A DNA stretch of 48,134 nt from an uncultured Methanosarcinales archaeon. Lineage in GTDB: Archaea > Halobacteriota > Methanosarcinia > Methanotrichales > Methanotrichaceae. The stretch's first letter is position 1. Each line of letters opens with the position of its first letter. The stretch lies in the NCBI GenBank assembly GCA_903871465.1, contig CAIQHB010000044.1, forward strand, positions 1 to 48,134, read 5' to 3'. Below the pieces are notes generated by a model. The model did not search any database. It was not told where the DNA came from and saw only the letters and a list, made by a program, of their open reading frames with translations. Shown here piece after piece: positions 36,721 to 45,176 of the stretch. The translations under genes were made by a program, and so were the position numbers.

Positions 36721-38004
36721 TTACCACATGAGTTTGGGCAAGATCCTCTGCCCGGCCAGGAGAGCGCTCGAGTCCTCTCTCCGGCGAATGACCTCAGCCT
36801 CGTCTCCATAGACCAGAACCTCCGCCGGCCTGGGCTGGCCGTTGTACTGCGAGGCCATAGAAAAGCCATAGGCTCCGGCATCCAGGAATGCCAGCACGTC
36901 TCCCCTTTCCAGGGGTGGAAGATGGCGATCGCGGGCCAGCACGTCTCCCGTCTCGCAGATGGGCCCGACAACGGTGTAGGTCTCCTTTGCTGATGCATCA
37001 GCCCGGTTGACTGCCACCACATGGTGGTAGGAGTCGTAGAGCATGGGCCGGGCCAGGACGTTGAAACCGGCGTCGGTGGCCACGAAGTTGACGTGGGCCC
37101 TCTTGACCTCGTTCACGCCCGCCAGCATGATGGTGGTATCGGCCACTATGCTCCTGCCTGGCTCCAGAATGAGCTGGGGTGTGATGCCCAAGTCCCGGCT
37201 TCGATCCTGGAAGATGGGCAGCACTGCTTCGGCAAGGTCCGCGGGCTCTGGAGCTGGACTATCGGGATGATACTGGATGCCAAGACCCCCGCCCAGGTCG
37301 ATCCTCTTGATCTCGCCGCCTTTCTCCACCACTGCTCCGGCGATGTCCATCATCTTATTTGCGGCTTCTGCAAAGGGAGCAGTATCCAGAATCTGTGAGC
37401 CGATGTGGCAGTGCAGGCCCACCGGCTTTATGCCTATCAGGCTCATGGCCCTCTCGTAGGTCTCAGCCACCTGTTCCGCAGGTATGCCGAACTTGGAGGA
37501 CCGAAGGCCGGTGGCGATCTTGGGATGAGTCTTAGGAGATACATCAGGGTTGACACGGAAGAGGATCTCTGCCTCCAATCCCAGAGCCTGGGCGGTCCTA
37601 GCCAGGTGCTCCAGCTCTTCGCGCGAGTCAACGGACATGCGCACGCCTGCCTGCAGGGCAATCGCGTGATCGTTCTCGCTCTTGGAGTTGCCGTTGAAGA
37701 GGATCTTATCACGGGGGATGCCGACCATGCGAACTACGGATAATTCCCCTGCAGAGAATACGTCCGCCCCCATGCCCTCCTGGGCGGCAATACGCAAAAT
37801 TGTGAGGTTGCCGTTGGCCTTTACTGCGAAGTATTTGTCTGCATTGGGAAATGCGCTGTGATAAGCGCGAATGTTCTCACGCAGTCTTTTTTCGGAGGTG
37901 ACATAAAGGGGCGTGCCGTACTGCTGCGCCAGCAGGACAGAGTCCACGTCTTCGATAAAGAGGTGATTGCTGCGAATTATGAGATGTGATTTAGGTCCGA
38001 ACAT
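36721..38004 (-). CDS. lysA: Diaminopimelate decarboxylase
   Basis: A 427-residue PLP barrel enzyme of the alanine-racemase fold-III type: YFAVKANGN (PLP lysine), GLHCHIGSQI, IDLGGGLGIQYHP, ILEPGRSIVADTT, GPICETGDVLARDR (the catalytic Cys region) and DAGAYGFSMASQYNGQPRPA. It decarboxylates meso-diaminopimelate to lysine. The start at ATG 38004 gives a normal family N-terminus (IEDVDSVLLAQQYGTPLYV). It is divergent from the DUF555 gene across a 319-base spacer. Confidence 0.95.
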   Translation of the reverse strand: MFGPKSHLIIRSNHLFIEDVDSVLLAQQYGTPLYVTSEKRLRENIRAYHSAFPNADKYFAVKANGNLTILRIAAQEGMGADVFSAGELSVVRMVGIPRDKILFNGNSKSENDHAIALQAGVRMSVDSREELEHLARTAQALGLEAEILFRVNPDVSPKTHPKIATGLRSSKFGIPAEQVAETYERAMSLIGIKPVGLHCHIGSQILDTAPFAEAANKMMDIAGAVVEKGGEIKRIDLGGGLGIQYHPDSPAPEPADLAEAVLPIFQDRSRDLGITPQLILEPGRSIVADTTIMLAGVNEVKRAHVNFVATDAGFNVLARPMLYDSYHHVVAVNRADASAKETYTVVGPICETGDVLARDRHLPPLERGDVLAFLDAGAYGFSMASQYNGQPRPAEVLVYGDEAEVIRRREDSSALLAGQRILPKLMW

Positions 38005-38323
38005 GGTTTTAACTGATCTCTCGGATTACTAAATCGTTTCTATACCAATGGGAAAAATTCGAAAATGGCTATGCCAGATTCTGCGCCTGCGAGGCCAGGC
38101 ACAGAAGTATTGTAGCTAGTAAATTGGGAGTAGTCAGCGATGAATGGCCCAACTGCTCTTGCAAGCAGCTAATAAAGGAAGTCGAGGTCTTAGATCGATT
38201 TTGCAGATTGAATATATCCTTATGCAGCTCATCATTTGATATCTCATAAAATTCGGCCAAACGGAAGAAAACCCGGGGCCGACTGAAAAAGTAGATATGA
38301 TACATCCTCCTAGCATTTGAGCG
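38005..38323. other. Divergent spacer between lysA and DUF555
   Basis: About 320 bases without a supported gene. A minus-strand TATA-like element (GGTATAGAAAC, about 38036-38046) could serve lysA. A minus-strand frame over 38069-38305 was considered and not accepted. Confidence 0.4.
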
Positions 38324-38668
38324 ATGCCAAATTTCAACGTCTTGCTGGAGGGTGCCTGGCTGGTCAGAGATGTCAAGACTGAGGACGACGCCATTGGAGT
38401 GGCCATTTCTGAGGCAGGCAAGCGATTGAACCTGAGAAAGATGGATTTTGTGGAAGTAGAGATGGGCCAGTGGGATTGCCCGGAATGCAAGGAACCCCTT
38501 CCGGGCGTCTTTCTCGTCGCCAGCACGGCCCTGGTGGCGTTGCTCTTTGAGATGAAGATCTTCAATGCAGAGTGCGAGGAGCATGCAGGACGCATAGCCA
38601 AATCTTCTATAGGAAAAGCCCTGGGAACCATTCCCCTGCATGTTCTGGAGATAGACCCGATCAAATAG
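38324..38668 (+). CDS. UPF0212/DUF555 family protein
   Basis: A 114-residue archaeal conserved protein. It starts MPNFNVLLEGAWLVRDVKT, carries a CPECKEPLPGVF zinc-like knuckle, a hydrophobic VFLVASTALVALLFEMKIFN stretch and AECEEHAGRIAKSSIGKALG. The family is almost confined to euryarchaeal methanogens and relatives and has no known biochemical function. It is transcribed divergently from lysA. Confidence 0.9.
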   Translation: MPNFNVLLEGAWLVRDVKTEDDAIGVAISEAGKRLNLRKMDFVEVEMGQWDCPECKEPLPGVFLVASTALVALLFEMKIFNAECEEHAGRIAKSSIGKALGTIPLHVLEIDPIK

Positions 38669-38709
38669 AAGCCTTTCATTTCTAAGCCATACACGGATCT
38701 CTTGGGTGA

Positions 38710-41013
38710 CTATTTCTGGCCGACTCCCGAAATTCCCCGATTTCCGTTCCCTGGGGGAGCATGACTCTTACGACCCGAATCTCCCAGCCCCAGCGATTTT
38801 GCCAGCTCCCTGAGATCTCTCTTGCCGGGCTTTCTGGGCTTAATGCTCTTTGGCCTTGATGGTTCAGCACTGCAGATGGGTTTCGCGGGATTTTTCTCTA
38901 TCTTCCATTGCAGGACCTTCTCCTTGATCAAATCCCTTCCTTCGTTTGCGTCTGCCAATATCAGTTCCCCTCTCACCCAATCGGGAAGGAACTGGTTGAC
39001 GCCACCCAAACTATCGTCTCCAAAACGACGATCGCAAAACAGAAGGACGCCTCTCTCAGATTCAGCACGAATGACCCGACCCGCAGCCTGCAACCCCCTG
39101 TTTACAGCGGGCAGGGTATAGGCGATGAGCATCCCTTCTGTCTTGCCGTATTTTTTGGTATAATAGCCATTGATCTCTTTTTGAATCTCATCGTAGGCAG
39201 CCAGCGGCAAGCCCACCACGACCACGCCATTTAGAGCTTCTCCTTTGTAATCGATTCCTTCAGCCAGCTTTCCACCGCATACTCCCGTCAAGACCGCGCC
39301 GTCGCGACGACCCAGGGAGAAGAACTGCTCCAGGAGCTGCGGGACCTCGTCTGCGCTGCGTGGCTCAACACAGAGCTTTTTCCCCACCTTCTTGGAGGAG
39401 ACAAGACACACATCCCTGTAATTGTTCATCATCGGGTAGGAGGTGAAGAAGACTGCTACATTGCCGGGAACGAGTTCAATTAGCGATCTTATGTGTCCGG
39501 ATATCTCCTCCCTGTTATCCGCATCTTCCCTGATCTCAAGCTGAGTTGTTGCCCTTTTTGCCGCCAGAATGAGGCGGTTCTCCCTGGGAAAAGGATTGGG
39601 CAGGCTCAGCTTTTGCGCCCTGCCTTCTTCTCCCAGACAGTAGAGTTCGTACGCCTCCAGTGGCGAAAAGGTACCAGAAAGCATAACAGTGGCGTTGATG
39701 TTGTCAGTGATGCGTCTGATATTGGCAGCGGGATCGATATTGTTGACCTCCAGGCGGACGAACTTCTTTGTGCCCGTTCCGCTAACCACAATCTTTCTCT
39801 GGTAGGAGAGATCATTTTCTGCCGTCTCCACATCCCTGAGGAAGAGCAGCACCAGCGCAAGACTCGGCTGGATATCGCCTTGCAGGTTCTCTTTATCACC
39901 CTCGGCCAGATTCAGATCTGCGACAGCCACAGAGACATCTGAGAAGTAGGACAGCGCTTCGTCAATATCCTCCACACCATTGTAAAGGAAGGAGCGGAAA
40001 AGATCAGCATCCAGCAGAACCTCACCCTCCGGCGACCTCTCCATGCGACTCTGCAAAAATCTTTTCAGACGAGGTAGCAGCATCTGTATGACCTTGATTC
40101 CTTCTTTCCTCCAGCTAGCTCCCTCTCTTGTCTCTTCGAGCCTTGACTGGCCAAGAGTGCCTTCGAATTTTTCCACTTCCGTCAGGGCCATCTCGATCAT
40201 GCGCATGGTGAGAAGGCGCGAGTTCATGGCCCGCACAGCATCTCCCAGGTTGTGGGCTTCGTCAATAATTAAAGTCACTTTCTCCGAATCCATCTCCAGC
40301 CATTGAAAGATGATATCTTGAAAGTCAGGGCTGAAGAGATGAGAATAGTTCATGATCACCATGTCGCTGTTCTTGGCATAGAGGCTCATTATCTCGTAAG
40401 GGCAGATGCCCTGACAGGACTCCGTTAGCCCGGATGGAGGCGTGACCCTCTTCTTCAGTGCTTCCACAACATCCAGAGCCTGGCTACTTCGCCGGAAATG
40501 AACCTTTCCGTTCAGCTCGAAGCCCTCGCGGCTTCGGAGGTAGTATGGACAGAATGTCCTGTAGCCGGGCTCCTCCTCGGGTATGCTGTCGGAGCCTGGA
40601 TCGTAGACGCTTGCATTACTCTTGCCGATGCGAGAGGAGACATAATTTTTCGTCCACTCTCGAAGCCTGGAGCAGCCGGCATAAACGCTCTCGCCCCGAA
40701 ACTCGTTTTCCAGGGGGCAGATCCTCTGTTTGCCGACCATATAAGCAATCTCCGGCTTATGTCGGGTTTTGGACCATATCCGGTTTATCTCGTCGATGTA
40801 GATATCGATCTGAGATACCGTCCGCAGGGCTACAACGATCTTTCCCGGGGCCGCGGACAACGCCGCGCTGATAGAGCTCGTCTTTCCCGTGCCGGTGGGC
40901 GCGTCTATCATCAGCACGCCATGCTCTCCTTTGCTCACCACATCGTAGACCGCGTCCAGCATCTTATCCTGGTAGGGCCTGAGGGACTCGTATGGGAAGT
41001 AGTCCAGGTACAC
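38710..41013 (-). CDS. XPD/DinG-like ATP-dependent DNA helicase with Fe-S domain
   Basis: A 767-residue SF2 helicase. Motif I is APTGTGKTSS (G41-K44-T45), motif II DEAH at 251-254, and later motifs include TVMLSGTF, VAVFFTSYPM and QAAGRVIRAESERGVL (motif VI). Between motifs Ia and II are cysteines C99, C114, C155, C200 and C204, in the place of the XPD [4Fe-4S] cluster. These enzymes unwind DNA 5' to 3' in repair. The C-terminal 80 residues are basic (SRPKSIKPRKPGKRDL). The divergent promoter is shared with the secreted protein at 41123. Confidence 0.92.
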   Translation of the reverse strand: MYLDYFPYESLRPYQDKMLDAVYDVVSKGEHGVLMIDAPTGTGKTSSISAALSAAPGKIVVALRTVSQIDIYIDEINRIWSKTRHKPEIAYMVGKQRICPLENEFRGESVYAGCSRLREWTKNYVSSRIGKSNASVYDPGSDSIPEEEPGYRTFCPYYLRSREGFELNGKVHFRRSSQALDVVEALKKRVTPPSGLTESCQGICPYEIMSLYAKNSDMVIMNYSHLFSPDFQDIIFQWLEMDSEKVTLIIDEAHNLGDAVRAMNSRLLTMRMIEMALTEVEKFEGTLGQSRLEETREGASWRKEGIKVIQMLLPRLKRFLQSRMERSPEGEVLLDADLFRSFLYNGVEDIDEALSYFSDVSVAVADLNLAEGDKENLQGDIQPSLALVLLFLRDVETAENDLSYQRKIVVSGTGTKKFVRLEVNNIDPAANIRRITDNINATVMLSGTFSPLEAYELYCLGEEGRAQKLSLPNPFPRENRLILAAKRATTQLEIREDADNREEISGHIRSLIELVPGNVAVFFTSYPMMNNYRDVCLVSSKKVGKKLCVEPRSADEVPQLLEQFFSLGRRDGAVLTGVCGGKLAEGIDYKGEALNGVVVVGLPLAAYDEIQKEINGYYTKKYGKTEGMLIAYTLPAVNRGLQAAGRVIRAESERGVLLFCDRRFGDDSLGGVNQFLPDWVRGELILADANEGRDLIKEKVLQWKIEKNPAKPICSAEPSRPKSIKPRKPGKRDLRELAKSLGLGDSGRKSHAPPGNGNRGISGVGQK

Positions 41014-41122
41014 AAAAATGAGGATATTGCTAGGAAGAGATAAATGCTATCCATAGGGCGCAAATAGAAAAGTTGAAATTGTATTAGCGACTTCTTAATT
41101 TTGTAGCACTGAAGGTGGGGCG

Positions 41123-41668
41123 ATGAAGGGGGCAATCTTAGTCCTGATCATATTGATGTGTGCCGTTTTCTTTCCAGCATTAGCCGGTGGCCAGAATGAA
41201 AATTCCCGGGCACCGGCAACGGACGCAGATACAAAGAAGATTATGGAGAGGATGAATAAAGCGCTGAATGAGTTCATCGTTCATAGACTTGCTTTGATTG
41301 ATAAGAGAAATGCCTCCAAGGTCTCGCTCGTCGCAAATACATCCGCACTGAATTCTTCGTCCACAAATTCATCAGCCGCAAATTCTTCATCGATCAACTC
41401 GTCGATGGCCAATCTTCCCGTGAGCCGTAGCAGGGCATTGGAATCAGAGGGATCAGATAATGGGAAAGCATCTGGGGGCACTCTCGCCGAAAATAGTTCC
41501 GCCGATCCCAGTGGAATTGAATCCAATTCCAAGGCCGACTTCAAAGGCTATTACGGAATCACTGCCTCCCAGCATGGGATAGGCAAGAACAATATAGATT
41601 CCAAGACATTCCTAAGCGGGACATTTTCCCTGGACAAGTCGGTAAAATTCCAGGACAGAGGCATCTAG
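41123..41668 (+). CDS. Secreted Ser/Asn-rich protein of unknown function
   Basis: A 181-residue protein with a signal peptide (ILVLIILMCAVFFPALAGG), then a helical segment and a long low-complexity Ser/Asn/Ala region (SALNSSSTNSSAANSSSINS) with many N-x-S sites, suited to N-glycosylation. GGTGGGGCG precedes the ATG by a few bases. It ends 5 bases before the propeller gene, so the two form an operon. It may be a surface linker or stalk. Confidence 0.75.
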   Translation: MKGAILVLIILMCAVFFPALAGGQNENSRAPATDADTKKIMERMNKALNEFIVHRLALIDKRNASKVSLVANTSALNSSSTNSSAANSSSINSSMANLPVSRSRALESEGSDNGKASGGTLAENSSADPSGIESNSKADFKGYYGITASQHGIGKNNIDSKTFLSGTFSLDKSVKFQDRGI

Positions 41669-41673
41669 GTCCG

Positions 41674-42981
41674 ATGGAGAGCCAAATGATTTGGAACTGT
41701 CTGCCCCGATGGATCTTTTCGATCTGCTTAGTCTCTTTCATCCTGGTCTTTTTTGTTCTTTCAGAATCCAATTCTGCCTATGGAGCCGGGCCGGTCGAGG
41801 CATGGAATAAGACCTATGGGGGGCAGTATGGAGATGGGGCCTGGTCCCTGCAAGAGACGAATGACGGAGGCTACATCATAGTCGGCAATACGGCAACCAG
41901 AGGAGAGGGAAGCGACCTGTGGTTGATCAGAACAGATCAAGATGGAAATCCCATTTGGAGCAGGATCTTCGGGGGATCGGGCGAGGACATCGGATATTTC
42001 GTGCGAGAGACGAATGACGGCGGTTTCATTATCGCGGGAAGCACAAAGTCGTTCGGCATGGGTGAAGAGCGCCTCTGGCTCATCAAGACGGATGGCAATG
42101 GAAGCCGGATCTGGGATAAAACCTTTGGCGGCTTCGTATCCTCTTCCGGTGACGGAGGATGGTCCGTGTCTGAGACCGATGACGGCGGTTACATCGTAGC
42201 CGGCTATACCCGGTCCTTTGGCAGAGGAGGAAAAGACCTCTGGCTCTTGAAGACCGATGATCGAGGCAACAGGATCTGGGATCGCACTTACGGTGGGCTG
42301 CGGGATGATGTAGGCATTTCGGTTTTGCAGAGCCGGGATGGCGGTTACATTGCGGCAGGACGGACGGCGTCCTTTGGGAAAGGTGGAGACGACATCTGGC
42401 TCGTTAAAACCGATTCTCGGGGAGGAGATGCCTGGAATATTACTTTTGGCGGCAGCAAGGATGACGCCGGCTTTCAGGTAGTAGAACTCATGGACGGCTA
42501 TGCGCTGGTAGGCAGGACCGAATCAGGAACCGACGGCAATAGAATCATTCTCATCAGAACGGATCTCTCGGGTCGAGAGCTTTGGGAGAAGTCATACCTT
42601 GGAAGCTCAGGCACTTCGCTGCAGCTGACGAACGACGGCGGCTTCATCATAGCGGGACGGATCGATAGCAAGGAATCGGGAAAAGATGCCCTCATTATCA
42701 AGACCGATTCCACCGGGAAAGAGGAGTGGAGACGGATCCTTGGTGGCAGAGCAGATGATATTGGTACTTTTGCCATACAAAACCGTGATGGAGACTACGT
42801 TCTGGCGGGCATAACCAGTTCTTTTGGATCCGGAGCTGAAGACGTCTGGCTGGTTAAGATGCAAACGGAACTCCCTTCTCATGAAGACGCGACCAGGTTG
42901 CAGAACTTGACCAGATCATTTCAGGCTTTAGTTCTGCATCCTCGCGCATCAGGAAACGATTCTTTTTTAGGCAGGGAATGA
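41674..42981 (+). CDS. Membrane-anchored or secreted seven-repeat beta-propeller protein
   Basis: A 435-residue protein. A membrane segment or signal (WIFSICLVSFILVFFVLSES) is followed by seven tandem repeats of about 50 residues, each with a D-GG-[YF]I-AG-T turn, a W-[IL]-[IV]-KTD strand and a W-x-[KR]-x-[FY]GG turn, for example DGGYIVAGYTRSFGRGGKDL. Seven such units suggest a complete seven-bladed propeller. A short tail of 30 residues follows. It likely binds a surface or periplasmic ligand; no catalytic motif is visible. It is co-transcribed with the Ser/Asn-rich protein. Confidence 0.83.
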   Translation: MESQMIWNCLPRWIFSICLVSFILVFFVLSESNSAYGAGPVEAWNKTYGGQYGDGAWSLQETNDGGYIIVGNTATRGEGSDLWLIRTDQDGNPIWSRIFGGSGEDIGYFVRETNDGGFIIAGSTKSFGMGEERLWLIKTDGNGSRIWDKTFGGFVSSSGDGGWSVSETDDGGYIVAGYTRSFGRGGKDLWLLKTDDRGNRIWDRTYGGLRDDVGISVLQSRDGGYIAAGRTASFGKGGDDIWLVKTDSRGGDAWNITFGGSKDDAGFQVVELMDGYALVGRTESGTDGNRIILIRTDLSGRELWEKSYLGSSGTSLQLTNDGGFIIAGRIDSKESGKDALIIKTDSTGKEEWRRILGGRADDIGTFAIQNRDGDYVLAGITSSFGSGAEDVWLVKMQTELPSHEDATRLQNLTRSFQALVLHPRASGNDSFLGRE

Positions 42982-43071
42982 GCGATTCGATTTCGATCTG
43001 GTCGGGAATAGATCTCTCCCATTCGAGAAAAAGAAAAAATTTTTAAAAGATGAAATGCAATAGCTGAAAAT

Positions 43072-43788
43072 ATGCCCACAAACGTCAGGATCTCAGATAT
43101 CAGCCTCTATCTGCGTTGCCCACGGCTGGTCTATTTTGAAACCCTGGGAAGAATGACAAGAAAGAGCAGCGCTATGCAGCTCCTTATGCGCAGCCTGATG
43201 CTCTCTCTGTCACAAGAAAGCGATCTGGAAAGCCAGCTACGAGAGACCCTGCACAGGTTGGAAGAGGAGCTGCCTCTGGTCTATGAGATTGAGGTTGCAG
43301 AGCTCGGACCAGCCTGCCGGGAACTGGAGGATAAGATGGCACTGATTGCTCAAAGCCTTGCCGGATATATCGATTATCTCGTACCATTTGAACCGGATGT
43401 TGACCTATTTTCCGAAAGACTGGGTCTGTCGGGAAGGCTGGACCGACTGGCGCCAGGAGTCACTCCATCGCTCATCCGCTCAGGTCGAGCACCGGAGAGT
43501 GGGGTCTGGAAGAGGGATCGGATTGCAATAGCTGGCTACGCACTGCTATTAGGCGAGATGCATAAGACCAGAATTGATCACGGGCTTGTGGAGTATCCGA
43601 ACTTTGGCCTTATTCGAAAGGTTCAGATTCATAGCGTAGATAGAGTTCGAGTGCTGCGCATTCGCGACAGAATAAAACAGATAAAAGAAGGCAGGCTTCC
43701 CGAACGTCCGAATGACGCACCCTGCCAGAGATGCCTGGCATTGGAGATATGTGAGACAAGGCAAACCCTAGCTTCACGATTTTTTTAA
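43072..43788 (+). CDS. Stand-alone Cas4/Dna2-like (DUF83) protein
   Basis: A 238-residue protein with the Cas4 plan: an N-terminal ISDISLYLRCPRLVYFE segment with the first Cys, a GRLDRLAPG motif (the Asp of PD-(D/E)xK), a RIAIAGYALLLGEM segment like the QxxxYA motif, and a C-terminal cluster CQRCLALEICETRQ. The usual Glu-x-Lys pair is replaced by a SLIRSGRAP-like segment with Arg, so nuclease activity is questionable. No CRISPR array or cas gene is in the window. A TATA-like AAATTTTTAAAAG at 43036-43048 is 25-35 bases upstream. Confidence 0.8.
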   Translation: MPTNVRISDISLYLRCPRLVYFETLGRMTRKSSAMQLLMRSLMLSLSQESDLESQLRETLHRLEEELPLVYEIEVAELGPACRELEDKMALIAQSLAGYIDYLVPFEPDVDLFSERLGLSGRLDRLAPGVTPSLIRSGRAPESGVWKRDRIAIAGYALLLGEMHKTRIDHGLVEYPNFGLIRKVQIHSVDRVRVLRIRDRIKQIKEGRLPERPNDAPCQRCLALEICETRQTLASRFF

Positions 43789-43822
43789 CCCTTGGGCTTG
43801 ACCATAAGGGCCCCTGGAAGAA

Positions 43823-43838
43823 CCGGGCGGAAGCCCGG
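43823..43838 (+). terminator. Perfect stem-loop with GGAA tetraloop after the Cas4-like gene
   Basis: CCGGGC (43823-43828), loop GGAA, GCCCGG (43833-43838). A 6-bp GC-only stem with a GNRA loop about 35 bases past the stop codon, after a T-run that contains the stop. It could end the upstream transcript or belong to the long leader of the GTPase gene. Confidence 0.35.
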
Positions 43839-43906
43839 GCTAACCTATACCTTATAAAGGGGTAGCCTCCTTTTATTATACCAAACTCAGCAAACTTCAA
43901 GCTGAT

Positions 43907-43937
43907 GGCAGGGCCAGGCCCTCCTGGGCCGCCTGCC
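43907..43937 (+). promoter_or_regulatory. Long bulged hairpin in the DRG GTPase leader
   Basis: GGCAGGGCCAGG pairs with CCTGGGCCGCCTGCC with small bulges, leaving a loop of about four bases. It ends roughly 19 bases before the ATG at 43957. TATA-like CCTATACC and TTTATTATACC lie upstream at about 43843 and 43872. It may be a translational control element. Confidence 0.35.
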
Positions 43938-43956
43938 GACTAAGAGGACGTATAAA

Positions 43957-45060
43957 ATGGCAACCATCGAGGAGCAGATTAAGGCGCTGGAAGAGGAGAT
44001 CTTTAACACTCAGAAGAACAAGGCCACTGAGCATCATCTGGGTAAAATCAAGGCCAAGATCGCGAAGCTAAAGGCGCAACAAGAGCTTCAGAAGATCAAG
44101 GGCGGAGGAGGAGGCAGAAGATACTACATCAAGAAGTCCGGCGATGCAACCGTGGCCCTGGTGGGGTTCCCGTCTGTGGGAAAGTCCAGCCTGCTCAATT
44201 ATATGACCAACTCCAAATCGGCGGTTGCCGATTACCAGTTCACTACCCTCGAGGTCATTCCGGGCGTCATGAAATACAAAGGCGCCGAGATCCAGATACT
44301 GGATATGCCGGGCATCATTAAAGGTGCGGCGAAGGGCAAAGGAAGAGGCAGAGAGGTCATAACGGCAGCTCGCGCGGCAGACATAATATTACTACTGGGA
44401 GATGTATTCAACTACAAGCTGAATATCCTGGAGCGCGAGCTCTACGACGCAGGCATCCGGCTGAATCGGCAGCCTCCCAACATTCACATCACCCAGGAAA
44501 AGAAAGGCGGCATAATCGTGCGCAGTACGGTTCAGCAAACAAACATGACTGATTTCGAGATCGCAGAGATCATCCGGGCTTATGGCATAGTGAACGCCAA
44601 CGTCACCATCCGCGAGGATATCGACACGGATAGCCTGGTTGACTTCCTGGCCGGCAACAGAGTATACATTCCTTCGGTGGTGGCCATAAATAAGTTCGAT
44701 CTGCGGTACGGAGGCGTCGAGAACAAGATTAGAGAAGAGCTAGGCCGAGACTATCTTCCGGTATCTTGTGCGACATATGAGGGTTTGGAGGAGCTGAAGG
44801 ACCAGATTTACGAAAAGCTGGGCTTCATTCGTGTCTACCTCAAACCGAAAGGTGGCAAAGCGGATCTGGAAGAACCGCTGGTGCTCCTGGATGGAAGCAA
44901 TGTTAAGTCGGTCTGTGAGCATCTTCATCGTGACTTCGTGAGTCTCTTCCGCTATGCTCTGGTTTGGGGGAAGAGCGCCAAGTTTCCCGGCCAATCGATA
45001 GGTTTGGAGCACGAACTCAATGACTGCGATATATTATCCATAATCACGAAGAGAAGGTAA
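43957..45060 (+). CDS. DRG-family GTPase
   Basis: A 367-residue Obg/DRG-type GTPase. An N-terminal helical hairpin (EEQIKALEEEIFNTQKNKAT) and a glycine run precede the G domain: G1 GFPSVGKS (70-77), G3 DMPG (116-119), G4 NKFD (245-248), with an inserted S5D2L-like region after DMPG. A C-terminal TGS domain follows (GFIRVYLKPKGGKADLEEPL, FPGQSIGLEHELND). DRG proteins act on ribosomes during translation and are universal in archaea and eukaryotes. GAGG lies about 9 bases before the ATG, after the leader hairpin. Confidence 0.95.
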   Translation: MATIEEQIKALEEEIFNTQKNKATEHHLGKIKAKIAKLKAQQELQKIKGGGGGRRYYIKKSGDATVALVGFPSVGKSSLLNYMTNSKSAVADYQFTTLEVIPGVMKYKGAEIQILDMPGIIKGAAKGKGRGREVITAARAADIILLLGDVFNYKLNILERELYDAGIRLNRQPPNIHITQEKKGGIIVRSTVQQTNMTDFEIAEIIRAYGIVNANVTIREDIDTDSLVDFLAGNRVYIPSVVAINKFDLRYGGVENKIREELGRDYLPVSCATYEGLEELKDQIYEKLGFIRVYLKPKGGKADLEEPLVLLDGSNVKSVCEHLHRDFVSLFRYALVWGKSAKFPGQSIGLEHELNDCDILSIITKRR

Positions 45061-45176
45061 GCAAGGCGCAATTTTAGCGGCAAGTCACAGAACCCGGGTC
45101 AATCCATTGCCAAATGCGCCCTGTTGAGGATGCGAAAATGGTATGGTCGGACATCAGCCATCTTTTTAGGGTTGAT

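Noticed and set aside
38069-38305. Possible 78-residue minus-strand protein between lysA and DUF555
   Set aside because: The GGAGG touches the candidate ATG, leaving no spacer, and no family is recognised.
43072-45060. CRISPR locus near the Cas4-like gene
   Set aside because: No repeat-spacer pattern and no other cas gene is visible within the window.
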